From NCBI GenBank assembly GCA_946061315.1, contig CAMGRB010000030.1, positions 1-9,744 on the forward strand: DNA of 9,744 nt, in the 5' to 3' direction. This stretch comes from an uncultured Clostridia bacterium. Its GTDB lineage: Bacteria > Bacillota > Clostridia > Oscillospirales > CAG-272. The notes under the pieces were generated by a model. The model was not told where the DNA came from and did no database searches. It saw only the letters and a program-made list of their open reading frames with translations. The position numbers and the translations under genes were made by a program. Positions 1 to 5,600 of this stretch are shown piece after piece. Position 1 is the first letter of the stretch. Every line of letters starts with the position of its first letter.

Positions 1-579
1 GTCGGTTTTCGGCCCCGTATAAGGTGTGAGTATCATGCCGACGATAACCGCAGACGTTGCTATAACGTCGCTTATACTGTCAACCGCAGAGGCTTTGAGC
101 GCCGTCGAATTTATATGCTTTCCGAGTTTTCTGTAAAAGAGCGCCGTCAAAATCTTTACTAAAATAGTTGAAGCAATTATTATAATTCCTACCGTATCGT
201 AAGACTCCGCGCCCGAATTTCCGATGAGCTTTTCCACGGAGGATTTGAGCATTTCAAGTCCCAGAAAAGCCACTATTACGGAGATGAACAGACTGCAAAG
301 ATACTCCATTCTTGCGTGCCCGTACGGGTGGTCCTTGTCGGCGGGCTTACCCGTCACCGTATATCCGACAACGGTTAAAACGTTGGAGCCTGCGTCGGAG
401 AGGTTATTGAGCGAATCGACTATTACGGAGATACTGCCAACAAAAAGACCGATAAAAAGTTTTACGCCGAAAAGCAGTACGTTTGCCAAAATTCCTACAA
501 AGCCCGCAAATCTGCCGACGCGCACGCGCACCTGTGCGTCGTCGCTCTTTTCGTAGTCCTTTATAATTTTTTCAAGCAT
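1..579 (-). CDS. Cation diffusion facilitator (CDF) family metal efflux transporter, C-terminus cut by the window edge
   Basis: The reading frame from the ATG at 577-579 runs without a stop to base 1, giving 193 N-terminal residues; a full CDF protein is usually near 300-400. An AAAAGGTG ribosome binding site sits just upstream of the ATG. CDF proteins export divalent metal ions across the plasma membrane in exchange for protons. Family hallmarks seen are the second-helix segment DSLNNLSDAGSN (residues 55-66), the HPYGHARMEYL loop (84-94) and the fifth-helix segment KASAVDSISDVIATSA (162-177). The presumed transport-site positions read D55xxxN59 and D167xxxD171, with no histidine. From family knowledge, an all-Asp/Asn site fits manganese- or iron-type CDFs (such as Bacillus MneP/MneS) better than zinc types, which usually have His in the fifth helix. 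Substrate is inferred. The cytoplasmic C-terminal domain lies outside the window. Confidence 0.93.
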   Translation of the reverse strand, partial: MLEKIIKDYEKSDDAQVRVRVGRFAGFVGILANVLLFGVKLFIGLFVGSISVIVDSLNNLSDAGSNVLTVVGYTVTGKPADKDHPYGHARMEYLCSLFISVIVAFLGLEMLKSSVEKLIGNSGAESYDTVGIIIIASTILVKILTALFYRKLGKHINSTALKASAVDSISDVIATSAVIVGMILTPYTGPKTD

Positions 580-600
580 TTTTACACCTTTTCAAAAATC

Positions 601-641
601 GGGACGGAATACGAAAAGATGATCCTTCGTCTTGCCGTCCC
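601..641 (-). promoter_or_regulatory. Strong hairpin in the 5' leader of the CDF gene, terminator/attenuator-like
   Basis: Read on the minus strand, GGGACGG (641-635) pairs with CCGTCCC (607-601). An inner stem ACGAA/TTCGT (630-626 with 615-611) surrounds a roughly 10-nt loop. A short T run (GATTTTTG) follows at once, and then the AAAAGGTG ribosome binding site. The predicted transcript start from the upstream promoter lies near 651, so the hairpin would fill almost the whole leader of about 72 nt. It could be an attenuator, a metal- or protein-responsive leader, or a 5' stabilising hairpin. It does not match the yybP-ykoY manganese riboswitch as I know it. Confidence 0.6.
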
Positions 642-657
642 TTTAATATCTAATAGT

Positions 658-686
658 AGAATATCACACAAACGCCCCGTTGTCAA
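658..686 (-). promoter_or_regulatory. Sigma-A-type promoter for the CDF gene
   Basis: On the minus strand a perfect TTGACA -35 box (686-681) is followed by a 17-nt spacer and a TATTCT -10 box (663-658, 4 of 6 to consensus). Transcription would start near 651, just ahead of the leader hairpin. Confidence 0.75.
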
Positions 687-703
687 CAAATAAAAAAGTT
701 TTT

Positions 704-734
704 TGAATAATATTTTGTTTTCGGGTGCATACTA
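704..734 (+). promoter_or_regulatory. Forespore (sigma-G/sigma-F-type) promoter for the SpoIIQ-like gene
   Basis: TGAATA (704-709) and CATACTA (728-734) are separated by 18 nt. From knowledge of Bacillus, this is very close to the sigma-G consensus, and sigma-F recognises a closely related sequence. In B. subtilis spoIIQ is transcribed in the forespore by sigma-F. The placement, about 37 nt ahead of the start codon, supports both the promoter and the gene assignment. Which of the two sigma factors acts cannot be decided by eye. It is divergent from, but does not overlap, the CDF promoter. Confidence 0.65.
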
Positions 735-770
735 CCGTTGTAAAAAAATTGTGAAAGGACAATAAAACCA

Positions 771-1409
771 ATGGAAGAAAACAAAAAGAATGCAAGAATT
801 TTTTACCTTACTTTAGCGGTTGTGCTTACCGTCGTCGTGGTGCTCGTTATCGCGACAACCGTTGCGCGCCGCAACAGTCCGATAACGGACACGGGAGCAA
901 GCACAGATACAGGCACTGACCGCCCGTCGTTCAATGAGGATGAGCTGCCCACGTTTATACTGCCCGTCAGCGGTATTATAAGTATGGATTACAGCGATGA
1001 CGTTCAGGTATTCTCAAAGACGATGAACGATTACAGAACTCACCTCGGCGTAGATATAAAATCGCCGATAGGCTCAAACGTTCTGGCTGTTGCGGACGGA
1101 GTTGTAACAAAGGTCTGGGAGGACCCCTTTATGGGAACGTGCGTTTCCATTCAGCACTCGGGCAACGCGGTAAGTATCTATAAAAATCTTGCAAAGAACG
1201 TTCAGGACGGCATAGTTATAGGCGCTTCGGTAAAATCGGGTGATATTATAGGTACGGTAGGCGAAACGGCGATGAATGAAATAGCCGAGGAGCCGCACCT
1301 GCACTACGAGTTAAAGGTAAACGATTTGTACGTTGACCCCAAGGAGCATATGACCTTCCCCTCCTCCGATATGAATTTTGAGGACGAGGTTACAGACACT
1401 TCAAACTGA
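771..1409 (+). CDS. spoIIQ: SpoIIQ-like membrane-anchored M23/LytM-domain sporulation protein
   Basis: This 212-residue protein has a short Lys-rich cytoplasmic tail, one hydrophobic helix (about 11-32) with arginines behind it, a Thr/Asp-rich linker (35-58) and a LytM domain (about 61-194). SpoIIQ sits in the forespore outer leaflet and pairs with SpoIIIAH of the mother cell to drive engulfment and build the feeding-tube channel. The metal-site pattern is present: H91xxxD95 (HLGVD) and H176xH178 (HLHYE). Bacillus SpoIIQ lacks the first His, whereas the clostridial form keeps it, so this resembles the clostridial type. The YxHL motif that supplies a catalytic His in active M23 enzymes reads YKNL (137-140), so Asn139 replaces it and peptidase activity is doubtful. 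A GAAAGGA ribosome binding site lies at 753-759. The gene stands alone between a forespore-type promoter and a terminator. It could be another M23 membrane protein, but size, topology and promoter favour SpoIIQ. Confidence 0.8.
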   Translation: MEENKKNARIFYLTLAVVLTVVVVLVIATTVARRNSPITDTGASTDTGTDRPSFNEDELPTFILPVSGIISMDYSDDVQVFSKTMNDYRTHLGVDIKSPIGSNVLAVADGVVTKVWEDPFMGTCVSIQHSGNAVSIYKNLAKNVQDGIVIGASVKSGDIIGTVGETAMNEIAEEPHLHYELKVNDLYVDPKEHMTFPSSDMNFEDEVTDTSN

Positions 1410-1424
1410 AAACGTAAAATTTAC

Positions 1425-1466
1425 AAAAGCGGACCTTGCCGATTGGCAAGGTCCCGCTTTTCTTTT
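1425..1466 (+). terminator. Rho-independent terminator of the SpoIIQ-like gene
   Basis: AAAAGCGG-ACCTTGCC (1425-1440) pairs across a GATT loop with GGCAAGGT-CCGCTTTT (1445-1461), with one bulged C. This makes a stem of about 16 bp followed by TTTTCTTTT. It starts 15 nt after the stop codon. Confidence 0.9.
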
Positions 1467-1467
1467 A

Positions 1468-1500
1468 CAAAAAAAGCACAGCCTGACGGTTGTGCTTTTT
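1468..1500 (-). terminator. Rho-independent terminator of the sugar oxidoreductase/epimerase operon
   Basis: AAAAAGCACAGCC (1471-1483) pairs with GGTTGTGCTTTTT (1488-1500) across a TGAC loop, giving 13 pairs including one G-T. On the minus strand it is followed by a T run, and it lies 12 nt beyond the stop of the epimerase gene. The A/T-flanked stem could also work on the plus strand as a back-up for the adjacent terminator. Confidence 0.85.
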
Positions 1501-1512
1501 GATTTATAAGTT

Positions 1513-2478
1513 TTATGCCCAACGCATGCCGACGGGCTTTTCTTCCTTGATCATAACCTTGTCAAGAAATTCGACTGCCTTTTTAAGTCCCTCGTCGATG
1601 GTCATAAGGCTATCCTCGTGCTCTATCGAGAGAACTTTGTCATATCCGACAAGCCTTAAATTGCTTACAAAATCTCTCCAGAAATCCTCGCCGTGACCGT
1701 AGCCTACCGTGCGGAATATCCACGAACGGTGGATTTCGTCGCCGTAATGCTTATAGTCAAGCACGCCGTTTACCGCGGTGTTCTGTTCATCTATCTTCGT
1801 ATCTTTTGCGTGTACGTGGTAGATAGCGCCTTTGAGTGCACGGATTGCGCAAACGGGATCTATTCCCTGCCATATAAGGTGGGACGGGTCAAGGTTTGCG
1901 CCGATAACGTCGCCTACGGCATCTCTTAATTTAAGCAGCGTTTCGGGATTGTAAACGCAGAAGCCGGGGTGCATTTCAAGCGCGATCTTCGTAACTCCGT
2001 GTGCTTTTGCAAATGCGGTCATCTCTTTCCAATAAGGAACGAGGATGCCCCATTGATAATCCTTTATCTGAAGAAATTCGTCGGGCCATGCGCAAGTTAC
2101 CCAGTTGGGAAGCTTTGCATCGGGATCCGAGCCGGGACAGCCCGAAAAGCCGACTATCGTATCTACTCCGAGTTTTTCGGCAAGGAGTATCGCGTTTCTC
2201 ATATCGTCGTCGTAAGCCTTTGCAAGCTTCTTGTCGGGGTGAACGGGGTTGCCGTGAGCCGCAAGAGCGCATATTTCAACGTCGTACTTTTTGAAGGTAT
2301 CTTTGAAAGCCTGAAGCTTCTTCTCGTCTGCAAGAAGCTCTGCGGGGTTGCAATGGTCCTTTCCGGGATAGCCGCCCGCACCTATCTCAACGCTGTGAAC
2401 GCCAAGACCCGAAATTATTTTAAGTGCCTCGTCAAGAGGCTTGCTGCCATAAAGGTTGGCAAGTACGCTTAATTTCAT
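1513..2478 (-). CDS. TIM-barrel sugar (phosphate) isomerase/epimerase, AP-endonuclease-2 superfamily
   Basis: This 321-residue cytosolic protein belongs to the xylose-isomerase-like TIM-barrel family (COG1082), whose members isomerise, epimerise or dehydrate sugars and keto-sugars using one divalent metal ion. Strand-end motifs are visible in order: VEIGAGGYPG (30-39), CALAAHGNPVHP (70-81), ALEMHPG (166-172), ANLDPSHL (194-201), YHVHAKDT (220-227) and LSIEHEDS (283-290). The likely metal ligands are E168, D197, H223 and E286, all present. A GGAGGT ribosome binding site (2490-2485) fixes the ATG. The gene lies 21 nt downstream of the Gfo/Idh/MocA gene in the same direction and is closed by a terminator. 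Such pairs are known, for example E. coli YcjS/YcjR, which oxidise glycosides at C3 and epimerise the 3-keto product. Exact substrate cannot be read from the sequence. Confidence 0.88.
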   Translation of the reverse strand: MKLSVLANLYGSKPLDEALKIISGLGVHSVEIGAGGYPGKDHCNPAELLADEKKLQAFKDTFKKYDVEICALAAHGNPVHPDKKLAKAYDDDMRNAILLAEKLGVDTIVGFSGCPGSDPDAKLPNWVTCAWPDEFLQIKDYQWGILVPYWKEMTAFAKAHGVTKIALEMHPGFCVYNPETLLKLRDAVGDVIGANLDPSHLIWQGIDPVCAIRALKGAIYHVHAKDTKIDEQNTAVNGVLDYKHYGDEIHRSWIFRTVGYGHGEDFWRDFVSNLRLVGYDKVLSIEHEDSLMTIDEGLKKAVEFLDKVMIKEEKPVGMRWA

Positions 2479-2499
2479 AAATTTACCTCCGAAAACTTT

Positions 2500-3591
2500 T
2501 TATTTGTTTTCAAAATAATAGGGTTTGCCCGTCTTTGCGGACTCGTAAATTCCTTCGAGTATCTGTGTTACGACAAGTGCCTGCTCGGGAAGGACTACCG
2601 GCTCTGTATCGTCAATGATGGATTTTATCCAGGCCTTTGCCTCACGGTATGCGGGGTCATCTCCGCCTGCGTCGTAGAAAGCAACTCCCTTGGTGCCGCC
2701 AAGCTGGGTAACGTAGGGTCTGCCGTGCTTTACGCCGTTTATTTCAAGCTTGCCCTGATCTATCATTCTTGCGCCCGCCTTCGTTCCGCAAACGGTGGTG
2801 CAAGCCTCTCTGTCCTCGGTGATGTTGAGTGCCCAGGAGGACTCAAGAACTATGGTTGCTCCGTTTTCCATAACGATAAAGCCGAATGCGCAGTCCTCAA
2901 CGGTGAACTGCTTGGGATCCCAGTCGCCCCACGCATTACCCGTTTCGGTCTGATTGTTAAGTGCGTGATACGTAGTACCTACACAGTATTTGGGCTTGTA
3001 GTTGTTCATTGTCCAAAGTGTTAAGTCAAGTGCGTGCGTACCGATGTCTATAAGCGGTCCGCCACCCTGCTCGTACTCGTTTATAAATACTCCCCACGTA
3101 GGAACGGCACGGCGACGAAGAGCCGTTGCCTTTGCATAGTAAATATCTCCGAATACTCCGTCGTCTGCCTCTGCTTTGAGGTAAAGAGAGTCGTTTCTCT
3201 GTCTGTTCTGATAGCCTATCGTGAGTTTTTTGCCCGTGCGCTTTGCCGCGTCAAGCATCTTCTTTGCTTCCTCGGAGTTTATCGCCATCGGCTTTTCGCA
3301 CATTACGTGCTTGCCTGCCTCAAGTGCGTCAACCGTGATGAAGCTGTGGCTTCTGTTCGGGGTGCAGACGTGCACTACGTCGATGCTCTTATCTTTAAGA
3401 AGCTCCTTGTAGTCCTTATAAACCTTTGCGCCCTCTACGCCGAAATCCTTTGCCGCCTTCTCGGCTCTTTCCACGATGATATCGCAGAATGCTACCATTT
3501 CAACCTCGGCTACCTTTTTGAGTGCGGGCATATGCTTTCCGTTGGCAATTCCGCCGCATCCTATGATGCCGACTTTAAGTTTCTTTTCCAT
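2500..3591 (-). CDS. Gfo/Idh/MocA family NAD(P)-dependent sugar oxidoreductase
   Basis: This 363-residue cytosolic dehydrogenase oxidises or reduces a hydroxyl of a sugar, glycoside or cyclitol. The N-terminal Rossmann fold carries VGIIGCGGIA (7-16). The family EKP motif follows at 99-101 with the catalytic Lys100. The C-terminal alpha/beta domain has GGGPLIDIGTHALDL (176-190), where D182 and H186 occupy the usual catalytic DxGxH positions. All key residues look intact and the length is normal. GGAGGAA (3603-3597) lies just before the ATG. It is the first gene of a two-gene operon with the TIM-barrel epimerase and has its own sigma-A promoter. Substrate is unknown. Candidates are 3-keto-glycoside chemistry as in YcjS, or inositol metabolism. 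No transporter is next to it. Confidence 0.92.
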   Translation of the reverse strand: MEKKLKVGIIGCGGIANGKHMPALKKVAEVEMVAFCDIIVERAEKAAKDFGVEGAKVYKDYKELLKDKSIDVVHVCTPNRSHSFITVDALEAGKHVMCEKPMAINSEEAKKMLDAAKRTGKKLTIGYQNRQRNDSLYLKAEADDGVFGDIYYAKATALRRRAVPTWGVFINEYEQGGGPLIDIGTHALDLTLWTMNNYKPKYCVGTTYHALNNQTETGNAWGDWDPKQFTVEDCAFGFIVMENGATIVLESSWALNITEDREACTTVCGTKAGARMIDQGKLEINGVKHGRPYVTQLGGTKGVAFYDAGGDDPAYREAKAWIKSIIDDTEPVVLPEQALVVTQILEGIYESAKTGKPYYFENK

Positions 3592-3630
3592 GTTTATTCC
3601 TCCGTAAAGAATAACTTTTTCTTTAAGTAG

Positions 3631-3659
3631 ATTCTAACATATGGCAAGCGTTATTTCAA
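3631..3659 (-). promoter_or_regulatory. Sigma-A promoter of the oxidoreductase/epimerase operon
   Basis: On the minus strand TTGAAA (3659-3654), a 17-nt spacer and TAGAAT (3636-3631) form a near-consensus promoter. The predicted start is near 3624, giving a short leader of about 33 nt. No hairpin terminator is evident between the metallophosphoesterase stop and this promoter, so some read-through from upstream is possible. Confidence 0.78.
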
Positions 3660-3688
3660 TAGTTTTTTGCCTTTTTGACACAAAAATT

Positions 3689-4165
3689 TTATATTTTTGC
3701 TATGCTCGTAACAAGCACTCCTCCGCTTGTGTGAACGACGCCGTAAGTGCCGCCTTTTCCTATGCTCCCCGGGTTAAAAAGCTGTATTCTTTTTTCTCCT
3801 ACGTACTCACAGGTGTCAAGCGGTACGTGTGTATGCCCGAAAAACACGGCGTCGGCTCCCTTTGCGGCGGCGTATTCAAGTACCGTACCGTAGCCGTGCT
3901 TTACAAAATACTTATGACCGTGCGTGACAAGCACCTTTATTCCGTCAAAGTCAAGGACGGATTCGCTCGGCACTTCGCTTGTAAAATCACAGTTTCCCGA
4001 AACGCAGAAAAAGCAAAGGTCCGGGTATTTTCGCTTAACGTATTCTATATCGCGAAGCCCGTCGCCTAAAAATATCACGGCATCGCACATACCCGAGTGC
4101 GATGCAATTGCATCCGTTATTTTGCCGCTTGCGGAATGTGAATCAGAAAAAACGAGAAGTTTCAT
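3689..4165 (-). CDS. yfcE: YfcE/MJ0936-family metallophosphoesterase
   Basis: This 158-residue calcineurin-like phosphoesterase is cytosolic and carries the full two-metal site: D8-S-H10 (FSDSH), GDG with D35, GNCD with N58, HGH (82-84) and GHTH (110-113). Family members hydrolyse phosphodiesters or phosphomonoesters in vitro with manganese; the natural substrate is not established. The start chosen is the ATG at 4165. The frame stays open to an ATG at 4216, but those 17 extra residues are not typical of the family, and TGGGAGG at 4177-4171 sits ideally for the 4165 start. The phosphatase begins directly with the MKLLVFSDSH beta-strand expected at the N-terminus. It is divergent from the three-gene unknown operon and no convincing promoter was found. 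The gene symbol reflects family only, not proven orthology. Confidence 0.9.
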   Translation of the reverse strand: MKLLVFSDSHSASGKITDAIASHSGMCDAVIFLGDGLRDIEYVKRKYPDLCFFCVSGNCDFTSEVPSESVLDFDGIKVLVTHGHKYFVKHGYGTVLEYAAAKGADAVFFGHTHVPLDTCEYVGEKRIQLFNPGSIGKGGTYGVVHTSGGVLVTSIAKI

Positions 4166-4170
4166 AAAAT

Positions 4171-4177
4171 CCTCCCA
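4171..4177 (-). promoter_or_regulatory. Ribosome binding site that fixes the metallophosphoesterase start
   Basis: TGGGAGG on the minus strand ends 5 nt before the ATG at 4165. It supports the shorter start over the upstream in-frame ATG at 4216, which lacks a comparable site. Confidence 0.8.
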
Positions 4178-4180
4178 GCG

Positions 4181-4245
4181 CTCCGTTTGTTGTATCACCG
4201 AGGCAAGTGGCGCCATAAAATGATATCAGCGATAATCAAACGGAG
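4181..4245. repeat. 9-bp inverted repeat between divergent genes, one arm overlapping a ribosome binding site
   Basis: CTCCGTTTG (4181-4189) and CAAACGGAG (4237-4245) are exact reverse complements. The right arm overlaps the GGAGG ribosome binding site of the 73-aa gene. Inside, TATCA (4193-4197) can pair with TGATA (4221-4225), so a nested RNA fold is possible if the plus-strand transcript starts upstream of 4181. It could instead be a two-arm operator or chance. Apart from this and weak promoter-like words, the 4166-4256 gap holds nothing I recognise. Confidence 0.4.
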
Positions 4246-4256
4246 GAATTTTTGAT

Positions 4257-4478
4257 ATGAAAATAGATAAAAAAATGATAAATCTGCTCCTTATGCTAAA
4301 CGACGACCAGCTTTGGAACACGCTTATGAAAGCCGCCTCCAAAAGCGGAGCCGAGGGTATTGGCAAGGTTGAACGCCCTGCGGATATGTCGAAAATAAGG
4401 GCTGCCCTTTCCGCCCTTACCGACGAGGATATATCCCGCGCCGCCGAGCTTTTCGGAAAGGGGAATAAGAATGGGTGA
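4257..4478 (+). CDS. Small helical protein of unknown function, first gene of a three-gene operon
   Basis: This 73-residue protein is not recognised. It has a Lys-rich start, a short Leu/Met-rich helix (7-14), a Gly-containing turn (31-37) and a C-terminal helix pair (44-66). No signal peptide or convincing membrane segment is present. GGAGGA (4242-4247) lies 9 nt before the ATG. Its last 8 nt overlap the start of the next gene (ATGGGTGA), which points to translational coupling. Residues 44-58 (MSKIRAALSALTDED) resemble segments in both downstream products. The reading is preferred over open frames on the opposite strand, which are Ser/Phe/Leu-rich and lack ribosome binding sites or coupling. 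Function cannot be assigned. Confidence 0.78.
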   Translation: MKIDKKMINLLLMLNDDQLWNTLMKAASKSGAEGIGKVERPADMSKIRAALSALTDEDISRAAELFGKGNKNG

Positions 4479-4914
4479 AAATAATTTTGAAGAAATTCTA
4501 TCGTCGGTAATGTCCGACGGAGATTTGATGAGCAAAATTTCCGATATTGTAAAATCGAATAAAAGCGGGGACGTTGCAAGCTCTCTGCCCGACGTTATAG
4601 CCGCGCTCTCGCCCGTTCTTAACGGTAACAAAAAAGAGGGGGCGGAAAACTCGGGCAAGTCGCCTTTTGAAAACGACGGGACTGATACGTCGGTAAAATC
4701 CGACAATGGAAACGATGAAAAGGAAAACGTTGCCGAAGCGCTTATGAAAAACGGCAAGGATAGCGGAAATATTCTCTCCCTGCTCGCATCGGGAGGCAGG
4801 AGCTGCAAGCTTCTGCTCGCTCTGAAGCCGTACGTAAGCCGCGAGAGGAAAGAAATGATAGATACTATCGTCAGAGTGTCGCAGATTGCCGACATAATAA
4901 AAACGGTGAGGTGA
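4471..4914 (+). CDS. Protein of unknown function, second gene of the three-gene operon
   Basis: This 147-residue protein is not recognised. Residues 1-51 look helical, 52-90 form a Gly/Asn/Asp/Glu-rich linker likely to be disordered, and 96-147 form a more basic helical region (LLLALKPYVSRERKEMID, then VRVSQIADIIKTVR). No signal peptide or transmembrane helix is evident, so a cytosolic location is likely. The ATG overlaps the stop of the upstream gene by 8 nt and has AAAGGGGA upstream within it. Residues 20-34 (MSKISDIVKSNKSGD) resemble a segment of each partner. From memory, similar ALKPYL-type C-termini occur in uncharacterised clostridial proteins; this could not be checked here. Function is unknown. 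Confidence 0.8.
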   Translation: MGENNFEEILSSVMSDGDLMSKISDIVKSNKSGDVASSLPDVIAALSPVLNGNKKEGAENSGKSPFENDGTDTSVKSDNGNDEKENVAEALMKNGKDSGNILSLLASGGRSCKLLLALKPYVSRERKEMIDTIVRVSQIADIIKTVR

Positions 4915-4920
4915 GTAAGT

Positions 4921-5580
4921 ATGTTTACACGTTATTCGGATATCGAGGTGCCGAAAAATTACAGCGGCAACAGATTCGGGCGGAACAGAGTGGAAGATAC
5001 CACAACAAAAAAGCACGTAATGCAACCGCAAAGCACCGCATCAAGCATAACGCTTTCCCCGTCGTTTGAAGAAAAAATAGCACCTGCCGATAAGCTAAAA
5101 TCAGACACTTCCCCCGAAATTTCTACAAATAGTGCAGACGGTAAGTACATAGAAAACGAAAATGAAGAAACGGTTACCGATGGCGCGGAAGCAGACGCAG
5201 GCGAACGTAAAAGTATCACAAAAAGCGGCGATAGAAAAAGCTTTTTCCGCGGTGCGCGTGACTTGGTGGAAAACGCAGAGGAAGCCAAAAACGCGTCGGA
5301 AGGTGATGATGAGGCATCGAAAGCGGAAAATGCGCAACACGTGTCGCCCATTTTAGCGGAAAATGAAGAAAAGAAGCATGCGTTAAACGGTAATTTTGCA
5401 AATTCGGGTCTTTCCAAAATAGCAGAGATGCTTGAAAAATCAAGCCCCGAGGACTTACTTCTCGTTATGCTTATAATTTTACTCGTAAGCGACACCGAAA
5501 ACAAAAACGACGATATTGCCCTCACCCTTGCTCTGCTCCTGCTTTCCGACAAGAACAAAGGCGCGCAAAACGCCGAGTAA
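4921..5580 (+). CDS. Acidic, largely disordered protein with a leucine-rich C-terminus, third gene of the three-gene operon
   Basis: This 219-residue protein is not recognised. The N-terminus has a compact motif, IEVPKNYSGNRFG (8-20). Residues 25-155 are Glu/Asp/Lys/Ser/Ala-rich with low hydrophobicity and are probably disordered. The C-terminus has a helix (163-173) and then two very hydrophobic runs, LLLVMLIILLV (179-189) and IALTLALLLL (199-208), split by a polar SDTENKNDD linker. Each run is short for a membrane helix, so they may form an amphipathic hairpin, a self-association element or a shallow membrane anchor. A GAGGTGA ribosome binding site overlaps the end of the upstream gene, and the two genes are 6 nt apart. 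Residues 164-178 (LSKIAEMLEKSSPED) resemble segments in both partners. A strong terminator follows. Function is unknown. Confidence 0.8.
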   Translation: MFTRYSDIEVPKNYSGNRFGRNRVEDTTTKKHVMQPQSTASSITLSPSFEEKIAPADKLKSDTSPEISTNSADGKYIENENEETVTDGAEADAGERKSITKSGDRKSFFRGARDLVENAEEAKNASEGDDEASKAENAQHVSPILAENEEKKHALNGNFANSGLSKIAEMLEKSSPEDLLLVMLIILLVSDTENKNDDIALTLALLLLSDKNKGAQNAE

Positions 5581-5600
5581 GTACGTAAAATCAAAATATT

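Noticed and set aside
224..556. 110-codon plus-strand open frame at the left end
   Set aside because: It lies antisense to the CDF transporter, whose minus-strand frame shows family motifs through its whole length.
3034..3630. 198-codon plus-strand open frame opposite the oxidoreductase gene
   Set aside because: The minus strand encodes a clear Gfo/Idh/MocA protein with intact motifs; the plus frame is Cys/Val/Leu-rich with no family features.
3640..3660. Possible CcpA (cre) site in the promoter of the oxidoreductase operon
   Set aside because: TGAAATAACGCTTGCCA has cre-like halves but the central spacing is off by a base and several conserved positions fail.
4166..4216. 17-codon N-terminal extension of the metallophosphoesterase
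   Set aside because: The family normally begins at the MKLLVFSDSH strand, and a strong ribosome binding site precedes the internal ATG at 4165.
4214..4221. CATAAAAT as a mother-cell (sigma-E or sigma-K) -10 box for the three-gene operon
   Set aside because: No matching -35 element is found at the right spacing, so the resemblance is too weak to list.
4296..5594. Open frames of about 180-210 codons on the minus strand opposite the three-gene operon
   Set aside because: Their translations are Ser/Phe/Leu-rich in the manner of antisense shadows and they overlap each other in different frames. The plus-strand frames have ribosome binding sites, overlapping stop-start junctions and a terminator.
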